Shown here: one piece after another, positions 1 through 8,457 of the stretch | Layout: each line of letters begins with the position of its first letter | Numbering within the stretch: position 1 is the first letter of the stretch | NCBI GenBank assembly: GCA_009840165.1 | Contig: VXOG01000070.1 | Span: 1-32,690 of the forward strand | DNA: 32,690 nucleotides | Origin: Chloroflexota bacterium | Lineage (GTDB): Bacteria > Chloroflexota > Dehalococcoidia > Lucifugimonadales > UBA3495 | Direction: 5' to 3' | Position numbers and translations under genes: made by a program | Notes under the pieces: generated by a model | Database searches by the model: none | What the model saw: only the letters and a program-made list of their open reading frames with translations | What the model was told of the DNA's origin: nothing

Positions 1-538
1 AATTGTATCCATCGACGATGTCGGAAGCTTCCGGCACCAGCCGCTGGGCCAGGGAATCCTCGACCTCCCGGTTGGCCGGCTCGCCCCAGAGTGCGCGGCG
101 GATTTCGCTGCCCCTTTCCAGCTTGGCCTCCAGAGTATCCAGCCAGTCTGCTTCCAGGGGGACATCCGCGGCTTTCCAGTCTTCGCGCTCGTTGATCACG
201 GTCTGGGCCTGGAGCAAGCCGTGAACCGTGGCGGGAATGCCGGCGTAGAACAGCAGTTGGATGAATATGCCCTTGATTTGCAGGGGCGTCATGCCCATGG
301 TCAGCCCTACCCGAATCTGGTGCTGCAACCCGAAGTCCCAGCCGTTAACGCACTGGGCGGAGATCGTGGCGAAGCTGCGCAGCTTCAGGTCAAGCCCGGA
401 CGCCTGCCAGATGCCGCCCCACATCAAGGGGGTCTGGATGCGGGCGTAGTCGGGGGAAATGGATGGAATGTCGCTGTTAACCGGCAGGTACGCCTGAAGT
501 TGGTGGGTTCTTCGGGACAATTCATCGGGCGTGGTCAT
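1..538 (-). CDS. carboxymuconolactone decarboxylase family protein (partial, runs off left edge)
   Basis: Reading the minus strand from the ATG at 536-538 gives an open frame of 179 codons to the window edge with no stop. A GGAG lies about 9 nt upstream of this ATG. The stretch around residues 35-115 (LKLRSFATISAQCVNGW, then GLTMGMTPLQIKGIFIQLLFYAG) has the alpha-helical pattern of the AhpD/carboxymuconolactone decarboxylase fold, including the conserved threonine and the helix following 'GMTP'. After residue 130 the EIRRALWGE segment resembles the linker that precedes a second such domain, so the full protein may be a tandem-domain form. The CxxC peroxidatic motif of AhpD is not seen in the visible part, so a decarboxylase-like or other ring-opening role is as likely as an antioxidant one. 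The substrate is unknown. It is divergent from the cupin gene at 729. Two + strand frames over the same bases are shadows. Confidence 0.8.
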   Translation of the reverse strand, partial: MTTPDELSRRTHQLQAYLPVNSDIPSISPDYARIQTPLMWGGIWQASGLDLKLRSFATISAQCVNGWDFGLQHQIRVGLTMGMTPLQIKGIFIQLLFYAGIPATVHGLLQAQTVINEREDWKAADVPLEADWLDTLEAKLERGSEIRRALWGEPANREVEDSLAQRLVPEASDIVDGYN

Positions 539-728
539 GGGCAATAACTCCGGTAAGGCCGTGCGCTACGGCGGCATTCTAACCGACCCGGCGATTGAGT
601 GAAACGACTGCCCGGCGGAGTTTCTGACTGCCTCGCGTTTAGTGAGGCCGATTTGATTACGATTGCCGCGTCACAGGACCGGGATTGTGTTAGCATTCGC
701 ATGACATTGCAACAGCACAGGAGGCGCC
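539..728. other. 190-bp divergent intergenic region
   Basis: This gap separates the minus-strand decarboxylase-family gene from the plus-strand cupin cluster and should hold both promoters. I see no convincing -35/-10 pair. The only structure is a short imperfect hairpin near 631-650 (CCTCGC / GTGAGG around a GTTTA loop). An AGGAGG-type ribosome binding site lies at 719-724, just before the cupin ATG. Confidence 0.4.
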
Positions 729-1067
729 ATGGGTTCCATACGCTTGTACACTGGCGATGACGGCCATTCCCACATTGAAGAAATCGATCCGCCCACTCAT
801 CCGAAATGGAGCCAACTGCAAAATGCTAAGGGGATCATTTTCCGTGCATCCCCGCCCGGATACTTCAGCGACTGGCACGTGGCGCCCCGACGGCAATACA
901 TCATCACGCTGGCCGGCGAAGCGGAAATCGGCCTCGCTGACGGCTCCGTGCATCGATTGGGGCCGGGCGACGTCAACCTCGCGGAAGACCTCACCGGGCA
1001 CGGCCACACCACCCGGGTGGTGGGCGACGTTCCCCGCGTAACGGCCACCATTCACCTGGACGAATAA
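729..1067 (+). CDS. small cupin-domain protein
   Basis: This 112-residue single-domain protein starts at ATG 729 behind an AGGAGG site. Residues about 48-100 read as a cupin barrel: DWHVAPRRQYIITLAGE matches cupin motif 1 and LGPGDVNLAED matches the turn leading into motif 2, followed by HGHTT, which can supply further metal-binding histidines. Small cupins of this type are metal-dependent isomerases, oxygenases or sugar/acid-binding proteins, and the sequence alone does not choose among them. The next gene begins 10 bp downstream, and two deacetylase-fold genes and an SDR follow on the same strand. It is therefore probably the first gene of a catabolic operon acting on one small organic substrate. 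That pathway role is inference. Confidence 0.8.
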   Translation: MGSIRLYTGDDGHSHIEEIDPPTHPKWSQLQNAKGIIFRASPPGYFSDWHVAPRRQYIITLAGEAEIGLADGSVHRLGPGDVNLAEDLTGHGHTTRVVGDVPRVTATIHLDE

Positions 1068-1077
1068 GAGGTGTGTC

Positions 1078-1992
1078 ATGCCTTTGCCGCCTAACCGCGT
1101 CGATTACAGTCCGATCATCGACCGACCCACCATCAAGTGGCCCAACGACGCCAGGGTGGCGTTGTGGATCGCGCCCAACGTCGAGCATTACGAATACGAG
1201 CCGGAGTTTGACGGGAATCGGGACCCCTGGCCGCGCACTCCCTATCCCGATGTACAAGGCTACGCCTATCGGGACTACGGCAACCGCGTGGGCTTCTGGC
1301 GGATGACCGACGTGCTGGACAAGTACAACATCCGTTGCTGTGTGTCCCTCAACATGGCGGTGCTCGAACACTTCCCCGAAATTGGCGAGGCCATGGTACA
1401 GCGCAACTATGACTTCATGAGCCACGGCATTTACAACACCCGCTACCTCAACACCTACACGGAAGAGCAGGAGCGCGAGTTCTACCGGGACACTATCGAC
1501 ACTCTGAAGCGGCACACCGGCAAGCAGCTCAAGGGTATGCTGGGGCCGGCCATCTCCGGCACCGAGCACACCCCGGACCTGATGGCCGAGGCGGGCCTAA
1601 TCTACCACACCGACTGGATGCACGATGACCAGCCGGTGCCCATCCGGGTCAAGAGCGGCAAGCTCGTCTCGGTGCCTTACTCTATCGAGCTGAACGACGC
1701 ACCGCTGTTCCGGCAGCACTACGAGGGCGACTACTTCGCCGAGATCTGCAAGGCCCAGTTCGACCAGTTGTACCAGGAGGGCGCAGAGAGCGGGCGGGTA
1801 ATGTGTATCGCTCTCCATCCCTACCTTATCGGCCAACCCCACCGGGCCAGGTACCTTGACGACGTGCTGGGCTACATCATGTCGCACGACGGAGTCTGGC
1901 AGACGACCGCCGACGATATCGCCGAGTATTACATCGCCAACTACTACGACGAGGCGGTGGAGCACGCCGCACGGTTGAACAGCAGCGAATAA
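1078..1992 (+). CDS. polysaccharide deacetylase-family protein, PuuE/allantoinase-like branch (copy 1)
   Basis: This 304-residue protein is close to the usual length of the PuuE-like branch of the NodB-homology fold. The start ATG 1078 lies 10 bp after the cupin stop, with GAGG just upstream. Visible landmarks are VALWIAPNVEHYE near the N-terminus, FMSHGIYNTRYL in the middle, YHTDWMHDDQP, and ALHPYLIGQPHR near the C-terminus. These occupy the places where PuuE-type enzymes carry their HGW, DD-x-P and H-x-x-x-GRP motifs. The canonical TFDD metal motif of chitin deacetylases is absent and replaced by N-V-E-H, so activity on an N-acetyl polysaccharide should not be assumed. Hydrolysis of a small amide or cyclic ureide is more plausible. 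It is paralogous to the gene at 2049, which suggests a hetero-oligomer or two steps on related substrates. Confidence 0.82.
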   Translation: MPLPPNRVDYSPIIDRPTIKWPNDARVALWIAPNVEHYEYEPEFDGNRDPWPRTPYPDVQGYAYRDYGNRVGFWRMTDVLDKYNIRCCVSLNMAVLEHFPEIGEAMVQRNYDFMSHGIYNTRYLNTYTEEQEREFYRDTIDTLKRHTGKQLKGMLGPAISGTEHTPDLMAEAGLIYHTDWMHDDQPVPIRVKSGKLVSVPYSIELNDAPLFRQHYEGDYFAEICKAQFDQLYQEGAESGRVMCIALHPYLIGQPHRARYLDDVLGYIMSHDGVWQTTADDIAEYYIANYYDEAVEHAARLNSSE

Positions 1993-2012
1993 GGGCGAAT
2001 GATTATTCGCCC
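1993..2012. repeat. intercistronic palindrome between the two deacetylase genes
   Basis: GGGCGAAT and ATTCGCCC form a perfect 8-bp stem with a 4-nt loop right after the stop codon of the upstream gene, followed by CCTACGGGGG. There is no U-tract, so it is more likely an interspersed palindromic element or an mRNA-stability hairpin than a terminator. Similar GGGCG-type palindromes occur at 10110 and 18430. Confidence 0.6.
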
Positions 2013-2048
2013 CTACGGGGGCTGAAGGCGGATTGAGGAGAGGAAGAG

Positions 2049-2963
2049 ATGCCAGCAGAACGGCGCTTCGGGATGGACCACGAACACTACGACTGGTCAC
2101 CCTTCAATAAGAGAGGCATCCTGCGCTGGCCCGACAACGCCCGCGTCGCCCTGTGCGTCATCGTAGATCTGGACCACCCGGAATGGGATCCGCCGGCCGA
2201 CAGCTTCACCACGCCTTTCGCCGGTGGGCTGGCAGCCCGTGGATTCCCCGACTACGCCAGGCTGTCCCACCGGGAGTACGGGCACCGGGTCGGCATCTTC
2301 CGGGTGCTGGACACTTTACGAAAGCACGGTATCCCGGCCACAGTGGCCATGGACGCGATGACCGCGGAGAACTATCCCTACCTGGTGCGGCACTGCCTGG
2401 ACGCCGGCGCGGAGATTATCGGCCACGGCGTTTCCCTGTCGCGGATGATTACCAGCAAGATGTCCGAGGGTGAGGAGCGGGAGTACATCAGCCAATCGGT
2501 GTCGGCCCTGACCCGCGCCACCGGCAACGCTCCCGCCGGATGGCTGGGGCCGGAATACGGGGAGTCGGCGCGCACGCCGCAGCTGCTGTCAGAGGCGGGC
2601 ATCGGTTACGTCTGCGACTGGGTCAACGACGAGCAGCCTTACCCGCTGCACAGCCCCCATGGAGAGATGTTCACCTTGCCCGTCATGTGGGAATTGGATG
2701 ACGTGTCGGCCCTATGGGATCGCAGGGTGGTTATCGGACGGTACCAGCAACTGCTGGAAGAGAGTTTTGAGACCCTGTATGAGGACGGTCAGCAAAATGG
2801 GCGCCTCATGGCGCTGAACCTGCATCCCTGGCTCATCGGCCAGCCCTTCCGCATCGGCTATCTCGACCGAGCGCTGGGCCGCATGATGCGACGCGGCGGC
2901 GTGTGGGCTGCCACCGGGTCGGAGATCATCGATTGGTTCCAACGCAATCCTCCGACGGCATAG
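2049..2963 (+). CDS. polysaccharide deacetylase-family protein, PuuE/allantoinase-like branch (copy 2)
   Basis: This 304-residue protein is a diverged paralogue of the product of the gene at 1078 and has the same length. It starts at ATG 2049 behind a GAGGAGAGGAAGAG ribosome binding site. Both share the WPDNARVAL / WPNDARVAL opening, the YGHRVG / YGNRVG segment, and the HPWLIGQPFR / HPYLIGQPHR C-terminal motif. In this copy the metal-motif position reads VDLDHPEWD and the central histidine motif reads IGHGVSLSRM. The HGW-type centre and the C-terminal HP-x-LIGQP are retained, while the classical TFDD motif is again missing. Same-operon context (cupin, deacetylase copy 1, SDR) points to catabolism of a small amide- or ester-containing compound. 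The actual substrate cannot be told from sequence. Confidence 0.82.
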   Translation: MPAERRFGMDHEHYDWSPFNKRGILRWPDNARVALCVIVDLDHPEWDPPADSFTTPFAGGLAARGFPDYARLSHREYGHRVGIFRVLDTLRKHGIPATVAMDAMTAENYPYLVRHCLDAGAEIIGHGVSLSRMITSKMSEGEEREYISQSVSALTRATGNAPAGWLGPEYGESARTPQLLSEAGIGYVCDWVNDEQPYPLHSPHGEMFTLPVMWELDDVSALWDRRVVIGRYQQLLEESFETLYEDGQQNGRLMALNLHPWLIGQPFRIGYLDRALGRMMRRGGVWAATGSEIIDWFQRNPPTA

Positions 2964-3021
2964 CCTTTGCCTGGTATTTCATTGCAGGACAAATTCAGTC
3001 AGCTTGGTCTGGCGCTGACAG

Positions 3022-3819
3022 GTGAGAATGAGACTCGACGGGAAAGTAGCGATTGTAACGGGTGGCAGCCGGGGCATCGGACGCGCGATCTGCCTGGGGC
3101 TGGGCGATGCCGGCGCTAGTGTGGTCGTAACATCCCGCACCGAAGAAGACAGGTCGGCCGGGACTCAATACGAGAAGTACGGTTCCGGCGACATACGAAG
3201 TACGGTGGCGCAGATCACCGACCGGGGCGGGACGGCGATACCCGTCCGCTGCGACGTGGCGCAGGTCGAGGATATTCAGGACTTGGTGGCCGCCACGCTG
3301 GACCACTTTGGGCGGATCGACATTCTCGTTTGCAATGCGGGGATGGACTGCGAGTCCCCGGTGGTGGACCTGGACGTTGACTTGTTGGACCAATGCCTGG
3401 CGGTCAACGTGCGCGGCCCACTGCTCCTTTGCAAGTACGCGCTGCCATCCATGATAGCTCGGGGAGACGGCGGCTCGATATATTGCGTCACGTCCGGCTC
3501 GGCCAGAGCCTATAGGGAGGGACGGGTTGGATACTCGATGAGCAAAGCGGCCCTGGAGAGGATGTTTTTCAGCCTTGCTGAAGAGGTCAGGCCGTACAAC
3601 ATAGCGGTCAACGTTTTTGAACCCGGCAGGGTGGATACATGGATGAACCGACGCGGTGACTGGCCGGGAACCGCCCACATCCCCATGGTTCAACCCGATG
3701 CTCTGGCCGGGCCGGGAGTTTGGCTGGCGGGCCAGACTGCTGAAACGCTGACGGGCGAACTGGTATCAAGAGTCGAATTCGGAGTAACCTGGGGTCCCCG
3801 TAAAGACGAAGCGGTGTGA
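3022..3819 (+). CDS. short-chain dehydrogenase/reductase (SDR)
   Basis: This is a 265-residue classical SDR. The Rossmann nucleotide-binding motif TGGSRGIG lies at residues 13-20, a NAG motif (CNAG) near 95, the catalytic serine region CVTSGSA before the active site, and the Y171-x-x-x-K175 pair in YSMSKAA. The R in the TSRTEED segment after beta-2 favours NADP(H). It oxidises or reduces an alcohol/carbonyl, substrate unknown. The start is ambiguous: GTG 3022 is the longest, and ATG 3028 gives MRLDGK, the more usual SDR opening, but its AGGTGAG lies very close. It closes the + strand cluster begun by the cupin gene and converges on the GMC gene with a 16-bp gap. Confidence 0.9.
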   Translation: MRMRLDGKVAIVTGGSRGIGRAICLGLGDAGASVVVTSRTEEDRSAGTQYEKYGSGDIRSTVAQITDRGGTAIPVRCDVAQVEDIQDLVAATLDHFGRIDILVCNAGMDCESPVVDLDVDLLDQCLAVNVRGPLLLCKYALPSMIARGDGGSIYCVTSGSARAYREGRVGYSMSKAALERMFFSLAEEVRPYNIAVNVFEPGRVDTWMNRRGDWPGTAHIPMVQPDALAGPGVWLAGQTAETLTGELVSRVEFGVTWGPRKDEAV

Positions 3820-3835
3820 GCGTTTCTCGGAATAT

Positions 3836-5457
3836 CTAACGGCCGGCTCGGATAAAGTCTGCTACCCGTTCCGCCAGCATTATCACTGCCGGGTTGATGG
3901 GGGCGCGCACCAGATCGGGCATGATCGACGCATCAACGATGCGCAACCCTTCCACTCCACGCACTTGCCCATACTGATCCACCACGGCCAGAGGGTCGTC
4001 GGAAGGTCCCATTTTGCAGGTGCAGGAGATGTGGGAATAGGTGGTCGCTTCCCGCAGCAGCCACTGGTCCAGCGTATCGTCGCTCGTCAGGTCCTCATCC
4101 TCCGGTTCAATGCGTTTTCCCAACAGGGGAGCCAGCTCGGGTTGGCCAGCCAAATCCAGGGCCAGACGAACGCCCTCCCTGAGCCGCGCCCGGTCGAAGG
4201 GCTCAACCAGGTAGTTATAGTGCATGGCCGGCTGCACCCGGTAGTCCGGTGAAGTCAGCGTCAGTTCACCTCGGCTTGTGGGCAGCAGCAAGGCGATCAT
4301 CATTTCAATGTGCCGTGTGGCGGCATCTTCACTCTCCGGCCGCGGGCGTTGGTTCCGGGGGACTGCGCTTATCCCCTTGAGCCGGGGCGGGACCAAGGTT
4401 GAGAAGCTGATTGACAGATCGTTTCTCAAGTGTGATCCGGGAGCGGTCAGCCGTAGCGCGGCGTTTCCAGCCCCTCGATTGTAAGGTGCAACTAAACCGT
4501 CTCCTACTTCCCAGGTGACGTACACCTTTGGGTGGTCTTTCAGGTTTTGCCCCACGCCGGGCTTATCCTGAACTACAGGAATGTCCAACTTCTCCAATTG
4601 CTCAGCCGGGCCCACGCCAGAGAGCAATAGCAGGTGCGGGGAGCCCACGGCTCCGGCGCTGAGGACAATTTCATTTGCTGCAACGGTGAAGGTTTCACCG
4701 CGGCTATCCACCAGCAAGCCAACCGCGCGTTTGCCTTGAAAGAGAACCCGACGCACCTGGCAATTGGGCCGCACCGTCAGATTAAGTCGATGGCGGGCTG
4801 GACCCAAGTATCCCAGGGCCGTGCTGAACCGAACTCCGCTGTGGTTATTGGTGACGCTTGGGCCAACCCCGGTGGAGTCAGGATGGTTGTGGTCTTGGGA
4901 TTCAGGGAAGCCGGCGGCTCTACAGGCGTTGAAGAAGGCTTTCTGGCTGGCGTCCCAAGCGTCCGGGTTGGCGTGGTGAACGAAAATTGGCCCATCGGCG
5001 CCGTGATAATCGCCGTGCTGGTCAAAGTCGTTTCCAATTTACGAAAGAAGGGGAGTACCTTTTCGTAATTCCACTCATTGTTGCCCATGGCTGCCCAAGC
5101 GTCAAAATCTTCAGGAACTCCACGGTAAAAGGCTGATGAATTGATGGCGCTGGAGCCGCCGGTGACCTTGCCTCGGGGCACCAGCATCGGCCCAGCCTGG
5201 TGGGTAGCGGTTGCCGTGAACTGCCAGTTATGGCGACTGATGGTCAGAGAGACCGGATGACCTGCAGGAGTTCGAGCGGAGGGTGGAACCGGAGCGGCGG
5301 CGAATCCATATTTCAATTCGTCGGGTAGCCGTTCAAAATCCGGATAGTCCGGCCCGGCTTCCAGCAGCAGCACCGAGCAGGCTGGATCCTCTGACAACCG
5401 CGCCACCAACACTGAACCGGCGGAACCGGCCCCTACAATTGCCACATCGTAATTCAT
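3836..5457 (-). pseudogene. GMC-family FAD oxidoreductase (choline/alcohol dehydrogenase type), frameshifted
   Basis: Two overlapping minus-strand frames together make one full-length GMC flavoenzyme of about 540 residues. The first frame starts at ATG 5457 (MNYDVAIVGAGSAGS) and carries the FAD-binding GxGxxG and GMC signature 1 (PRGKVTGGSSAIN). At about 5030, within GAAACGAC, one base appears to be missing. The other frame then continues with family-like sequence (DFDQHGDYHGADGP) through signature 2 (GAVGSPHLLLLSGVGP), the SHISCTCKMG active-site histidine region and the terminal INPAVIMLAERVADF. The family oxidises alcohols or choline-like substrates with FAD. The start at 5457 is preferred because the longer frame begins inside the tRNA-Leu gene. 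Because both halves are well conserved, the lesion is either recent or a sequencing/assembly indel in the AAA run. It lies only 11 bp downstream of the tRNA-Leu(UAA) gene. Confidence 0.85.
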
Positions 5458-5468
5458 AGGGAATTTAG

Positions 5469-5553
5469 TGCCGAGGGAGGGACTCGAACCCACACACCCC
5501 CAATGAGGTAGCGGATTTTAAGTCCGCCGCGTCTACCGTTTCGCCACCTCGGC
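5469..5553 (-). tRNA. tRNA-Leu (anticodon UAA)
   Basis: The minus strand folds as a class II tRNA. The acceptor stem is GCCGAGG/CCTCGGC with A73, the D arm contains GGTAGAC, the anticodon stem is GCGGA/TCCGC with loop CTTAAAA (anticodon TAA), then a long variable arm and a TTCGAGT T-loop. One T-stem pair is mismatched. No CCA is encoded (CTA follows). It is the third tRNA of a minus-strand cluster. Confidence 0.95.
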
Positions 5554-5650
5554 ACGGAGGTAAAAATAATCGCGCTACCCGATCGCTATGAAATCGGAGC
5601 GCGCTCAAAACACTAATCTTTGGAACCGACCGGCTATTATCGAATGAATT

Positions 5651-5727
5651 TGGAGGCGACGGGCGGATTCGAACCGCCGAATAGAGGTTTTGCAGACCTC
5701 CGCCTTAGTCCACTTGGCTACGTCGCC
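5651..5727 (-). tRNA. tRNA-Cys (anticodon GCA)
   Basis: The acceptor stem is GGCGACG/CGTCGCC with the cysteine-specific U73 and an encoded CCA. The anticodon stem GAGGT/ACCTC encloses CTGCAAA (anticodon GCA), and the T-loop is TTCGAAT. It is the middle gene of the Leu-Cys-Leu cluster. Confidence 0.96.
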
Positions 5728-5791
5728 TAGTCGATGGGCCTATACCATTCCTGTTCCACACGCATTAGCGGCCTCACTCTCCCAGCTTGTC

Positions 5792-5878
5792 TGGTGCCGA
5801 GGGCGGGACTTGAACCCACACGAGCGAAAGCCCACGGCCCCCTCAAGACCGCGTGTCTACCATTTCCACCACCTCGGC
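5792..5878 (-). tRNA. tRNA-Leu (anticodon GAG)
   Basis: This class II tRNA has acceptor GCCGAGG/CCTCGGC, A73 and an encoded CCA. The anticodon stem CGGTC/GGCCG encloses TTGAGGG (anticodon GAG). The variable arm is long and the T-loop is TTCAAGT. It is the first gene of the minus-strand tRNA cluster, 8 nt after the predicted transcription start. Confidence 0.95.
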
Positions 5879-5892
5879 ATGCTCATATTCCG

Positions 5893-5923
5893 ATTATATC
5901 ATAAACAAATGGGCCGTCGTCAA
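5893..5923 (-). promoter_or_regulatory. promoter of the Leu-Cys-Leu tRNA cluster
   Basis: On the minus strand a perfect TATAAT (5893-5898) is preceded by TGA (extended -10) and by TTGACG (5918-5923) at a 19-nt spacing. Transcription would start near 5886, just before tRNA-Leu(GAG). Confidence 0.7.
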
Positions 5924-5960
5924 AGCGTCGTGGAATTTAGCGATGACCGCCATCCTTAAA

Positions 5961-6004
5961 TAAACAAGACGGCGAGCGGATTCTGCCGGAATCCACCCGC
6001 CGTC
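5961..6004 (-). terminator. Rho-independent terminator after the 110-residue gene
   Basis: On the minus strand GACGGCG pairs with CGCCGTC (5998-6004 with 5968-5974). An inner GGATTC/GAATCC pairing supports it, and TTGTTTATTT follows directly. It separates the small gene at 6021 from the tRNA promoter. Confidence 0.75.
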
Positions 6005-6020
6005 GATTAGCGGTGAAACT

Positions 6021-6353
6021 TCAGTTGACCTGATGCTCGCGGTGTAGCAGGTCTTTGGCTACGGTTCCGATATTGGCTTCAATGCAATCTCGCAAGGCCG
6101 AATAGATCGAACGGTTGATGGATTCCATCATCCAGGTTTCATACTCGGAACCTGACTGGTAGTCATTCTTGACCGCGATCAATTGTCGGAGCGATTCAAG
6201 ATAGTGGGTCTGCAAGGGGGTCAAAGACTCGATATCCAAGTCCTCTACTTGAGGACCCGCCTGCTCCTCCAGCCTGATTGGATTTGGATCGGCAATCGGG
6301 TTTTCGTTTCCCAATCCGCCGACTTCAACGTCGTCTTTTTGCGATGCGTTCAT
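6021..6353 (-). CDS. hypothetical acidic protein, 110 residues
   Basis: I do not recognise a family. The first 45 residues are acidic and low in complexity (MNASQKDDVEVGGLGNEN onward). The remainder (TPLQTHYLESLRQLIAVKNDY to the end) looks helical, with a leucine/isoleucine pattern suited to a small helical bundle or partner-binding domain. No signal peptide or membrane segment is seen. The gene is well framed by regulatory signals: an extended -10 TGC-TATAAT at 6413-6421, a leader hairpin at 6375-6409, a GGGGGAG ribosome binding site just before ATG 6353, and a strong terminator after the stop. These make it a genuine monocistronic gene. It lies downstream of dnaK on the same strand. Confidence 0.7.
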   Translation of the reverse strand: MNASQKDDVEVGGLGNENPIADPNPIRLEEQAGPQVEDLDIESLTPLQTHYLESLRQLIAVKNDYQSGSEYETWMMESINRSIYSALRDCIEANIGTVAKDLLHREHQVN

Positions 6354-6374
6354 TACACTCCCCCAATTTCCGGC

Positions 6375-6421
6375 GTGGAGACACCACCGCGGCAGGTGGC
6401 TAACTCCACACCATTATAGCA
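6375..6421 (-). promoter_or_regulatory. extended -10 promoter and structured leader of the 110-residue gene
   Basis: The minus strand has TGC-TATAAT (-10 at 6413-6418), predicting a start near 6406. The transcript would begin at a hairpin whose outer stem is GTGGAG/CTCCAC (6404-6409 with 6375-6380) and whose inner stem is CCACC/GGTGG. No clear -35 is seen, as is usual for extended -10 promoters. Confidence 0.55.
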
Positions 6422-6495
6422 CTTGCGGAATCGAGCGGCACTGTCGTCGCGGTAGTTTACACTGGATTGGCTGTTTGGCAAGCCCGAAGCAACGC

Positions 6496-8385
6496 TTATA
6501 CTTCGCGGAACTCGCCTTCCACCGTGTCATCGCCGGGAGCGTCCGTTGACGGTCCGGCACCGGGACCATCTGCCCCCGGCTGGCTATAGACCGCCTGCCC
6601 TACTCTCTGCAAGACCTCATTCAGTTCGTTCATGGCAGTTTGCATCTGCGCGACATTGTTCGCCGCAATCGCGGAGCGCAGCGCCTCCAATTTACCTTCC
6701 GCTTCCGATTTCAAATCAGCCGGCAAAATTTCGGCGTGTTCGGTGAGCAACCTCTCCGCAGAGTAGGCGAGGCTATCGGCCTGGTTGCGTGTTTCCACTT
6801 CTGCCCGCCGGGATCGGTCAACTTCCTCATTCGCCTGCGCTTCCGACATCATCCGCTCAATGTCTTCCTGAGAGAGCCCGCTGCTGGTTTGGATAACGAT
6901 ACGCTGTTCCTTGCCCGTGCCCTTGTCCTGGGCTGACACGCTCAAAATTCCGTTGGAGTCGATGTCGAAGGTAACATCAATCTGAGGCATCCCGCGGGGA
7001 GCCGGCAAAATGCCGTCCAGCATGAATCGACCGATCGTCTTATTGTCGGCCGACATGGGTCGTTCGCCTTGCAGGACATGGATATCCACGCTTGGCTGGT
7101 TGTCGGCGGCCGTGGTGAAGGTCTCCGTTTTCTTGGTAGGAATCGTCGTGTTCCTGGGAATCAAGGCGGTGGTGACGTTGCCAAGGGTTTCGATGCCGAG
7201 AGTGAGTGGGGTAACGTCGAGCAAAACAATGTCGCCCACTTCGCCGCCCAGCACGCCGGCCTGAATGGCGGCGCCCAGCGCCACCGCTTCGTCGGGGTTC
7301 ACGGAGCGGGACGGCTCCTTGCCGAAGATTTGCTGGACCTTCGCTTGCACGGAGGGCATCCGGGTCATACCGCCCACCAGGATCACGTCGTTGATCCGGT
7401 CTGCGGAAACGCCGGCATCGGCGATAGCCTGGCGGCAGGGCCCTTCCGTCCGGTCGATCAGGTTACCTACCAGTTGCTCGAGACGTGACCGGCTCAAGGA
7501 CTTCACCAGGTGTTGAGGGCCACTGGCGTCGGCAGTGATGAACGGGAGATTGATCTCGGTTTCCAATGTGCTGGAAAGCTCAATTTTTGCCCGTTCCGCC
7601 GCGTCGCGCAGGCGTTGCAACGCCATGCGGTCCTGCGCCAGGTCGATGCCGGTTTCGGAGCGGAATTCACTCACCAGCCAGCTGAGGATAGCCTCGTCGA
7701 AGTCGTCGCCGCCCAGATACGTGTCCCCGTTGGTGGACAGAACCTCAAACACCCCTTCGCCAAGCTCCAAGATGGTGATGTCGAAAGTGCCGCCACCGAG
7801 ATCGAACACCGCTACGGTGGAATCCGTCTGTTGACGGTCAATGCCGTAAGCCAGCGAAGACGCCGTAGGTTCGTTGATGATCCGCAGCACGTCCAGGCCC
7901 GCAATGGTTCCGGCATCCTTGGTTGCCTGCCGTTGAGCGTCGTTGAAATAGGCCGGCACCGTGATCACCGCCTGGGTGATCCGTTCACCTAGTTTCGCTT
8001 CCGCGTCCTGGCGGATTTTTTGCAGGACCATACTGGAAATCTGCGGAGGCGCGTAGGGTTGCCCCGCCATTTCCACGTGAGCGTCTCCGTTTTCGCCCGC
8101 TACGATCTTATAGGGCAGGCGTGTGGCCGCGTCCTGGACCTCGGGGTCGGAATACCGACGACCCATCAGGCGTTTCACGGAAAAAATGGTGTTCTCCGGG
8201 TTGGTAACCGCTTGCCGCTTGGCAGTTTGTCCAACGTAGCGTTCACCGCTACGAGTGTTAACCGCCACAACGGAAGGAGTGATGCGATTGCCCTCGGCGC
8301 TCTCCACCACGTCAGCTTCCCCGGCGTCAATCACCGCAGCCACCGAATTGGTAGTGCCGAGGTCGATGCCCAAGATTTTCGCCAT
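6496..8385 (-). CDS. dnaK: molecular chaperone DnaK (Hsp70)
   Basis: This 629-residue cytosolic ATP-dependent chaperone is full length. It opens with the Hsp70 signature [14 protein letters not shown] sequence (GTTNS at residues 10-14). It also has the FDLGGGTFD phosphate-binding motif, the VGGMTRMP signature, the substrate-binding domain ([11 protein letters not shown]), the helical lid, and an acidic C-terminal tail ending in EFREV. AGGAGT precedes ATG 8385. It is the last gene of the hspR-grpE-dnaK operon, with a 72-bp hairpin-containing gap after grpE. DnaJ, the usual third partner, is not adjacent. Nucleotide exchange is provided by GrpE upstream, and regulation is predicted from the HspR operator at 9673. 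Confidence 0.98.
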   Translation of the reverse strand: MAKILGIDLGTTNSVAAVIDAGEADVVESAEGNRITPSVVAVNTRSGERYVGQTAKRQAVTNPENTIFSVKRLMGRRYSDPEVQDAATRLPYKIVAGENGDAHVEMAGQPYAPPQISSMVLQKIRQDAEAKLGERITQAVITVPAYFNDAQRQATKDAGTIAGLDVLRIINEPTASSLAYGIDRQQTDSTVAVFDLGGGTFDITILELGEGVFEVLSTNGDTYLGGDDFDEAILSWLVSEFRSETGIDLAQDRMALQRLRDAAERAKIELSSTLETEINLPFITADASGPQHLVKSLSRSRLEQLVGNLIDRTEGPCRQAIADAGVSADRINDVILVGGMTRMPSVQAKVQQIFGKEPSRSVNPDEAVALGAAIQAGVLGGEVGDIVLLDVTPLTLGIETLGNVTTALIPRNTTIPTKKTETFTTAADNQPSVDIHVLQGERPMSADNKTIGRFMLDGILPAPRGMPQIDVTFDIDSNGILSVSAQDKGTGKEQRIVIQTSSGLSQEDIERMMSEAQANEEVDRSRRAEVETRNQADSLAYSAERLLTEHAEILPADLKSEAEGKLEALRSAIAANNVAQMQTAMNELNEVLQRVGQAVYSQPGADGPGAGPSTDAPGDDTVEGEFREV

Positions 8386-8424
8386 TGCTGTACTCCTAAA
8401 CTGGTTGCATAACTGGGTTTGGAC

Positions 8425-8453
8425 GGCGCTCTCGGTGTCCTTTACGGAGCGCC
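8425..8453 (-). other. hairpin in the grpE-dnaK intercistronic gap
   Basis: GGCGCTC (8425-8431) and GAGCGCC (8447-8453) form a 7-bp perfect stem with a 15-nt loop directly after the grpE stop. No U-tract follows on the minus strand, so it may stabilise or process the mRNA, or partly attenuate, rather than terminate. Confidence 0.5.
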
Positions 8454-8457
8454 TTGA

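Noticed and set aside
3..547. Two + strand ORFs (73 and 108 residues) at the left edge
   Set aside because: They overlap the minus-strand decarboxylase-family gene, which has family-like sequence throughout and a ribosome binding site; the + frames have no recognisable motif.
5020..5040. The GMC break as a UGA selenocysteine site
   Set aside because: The interruption is a frame change, not an in-frame TGA, so it does not resemble the selD or UGSC cases.
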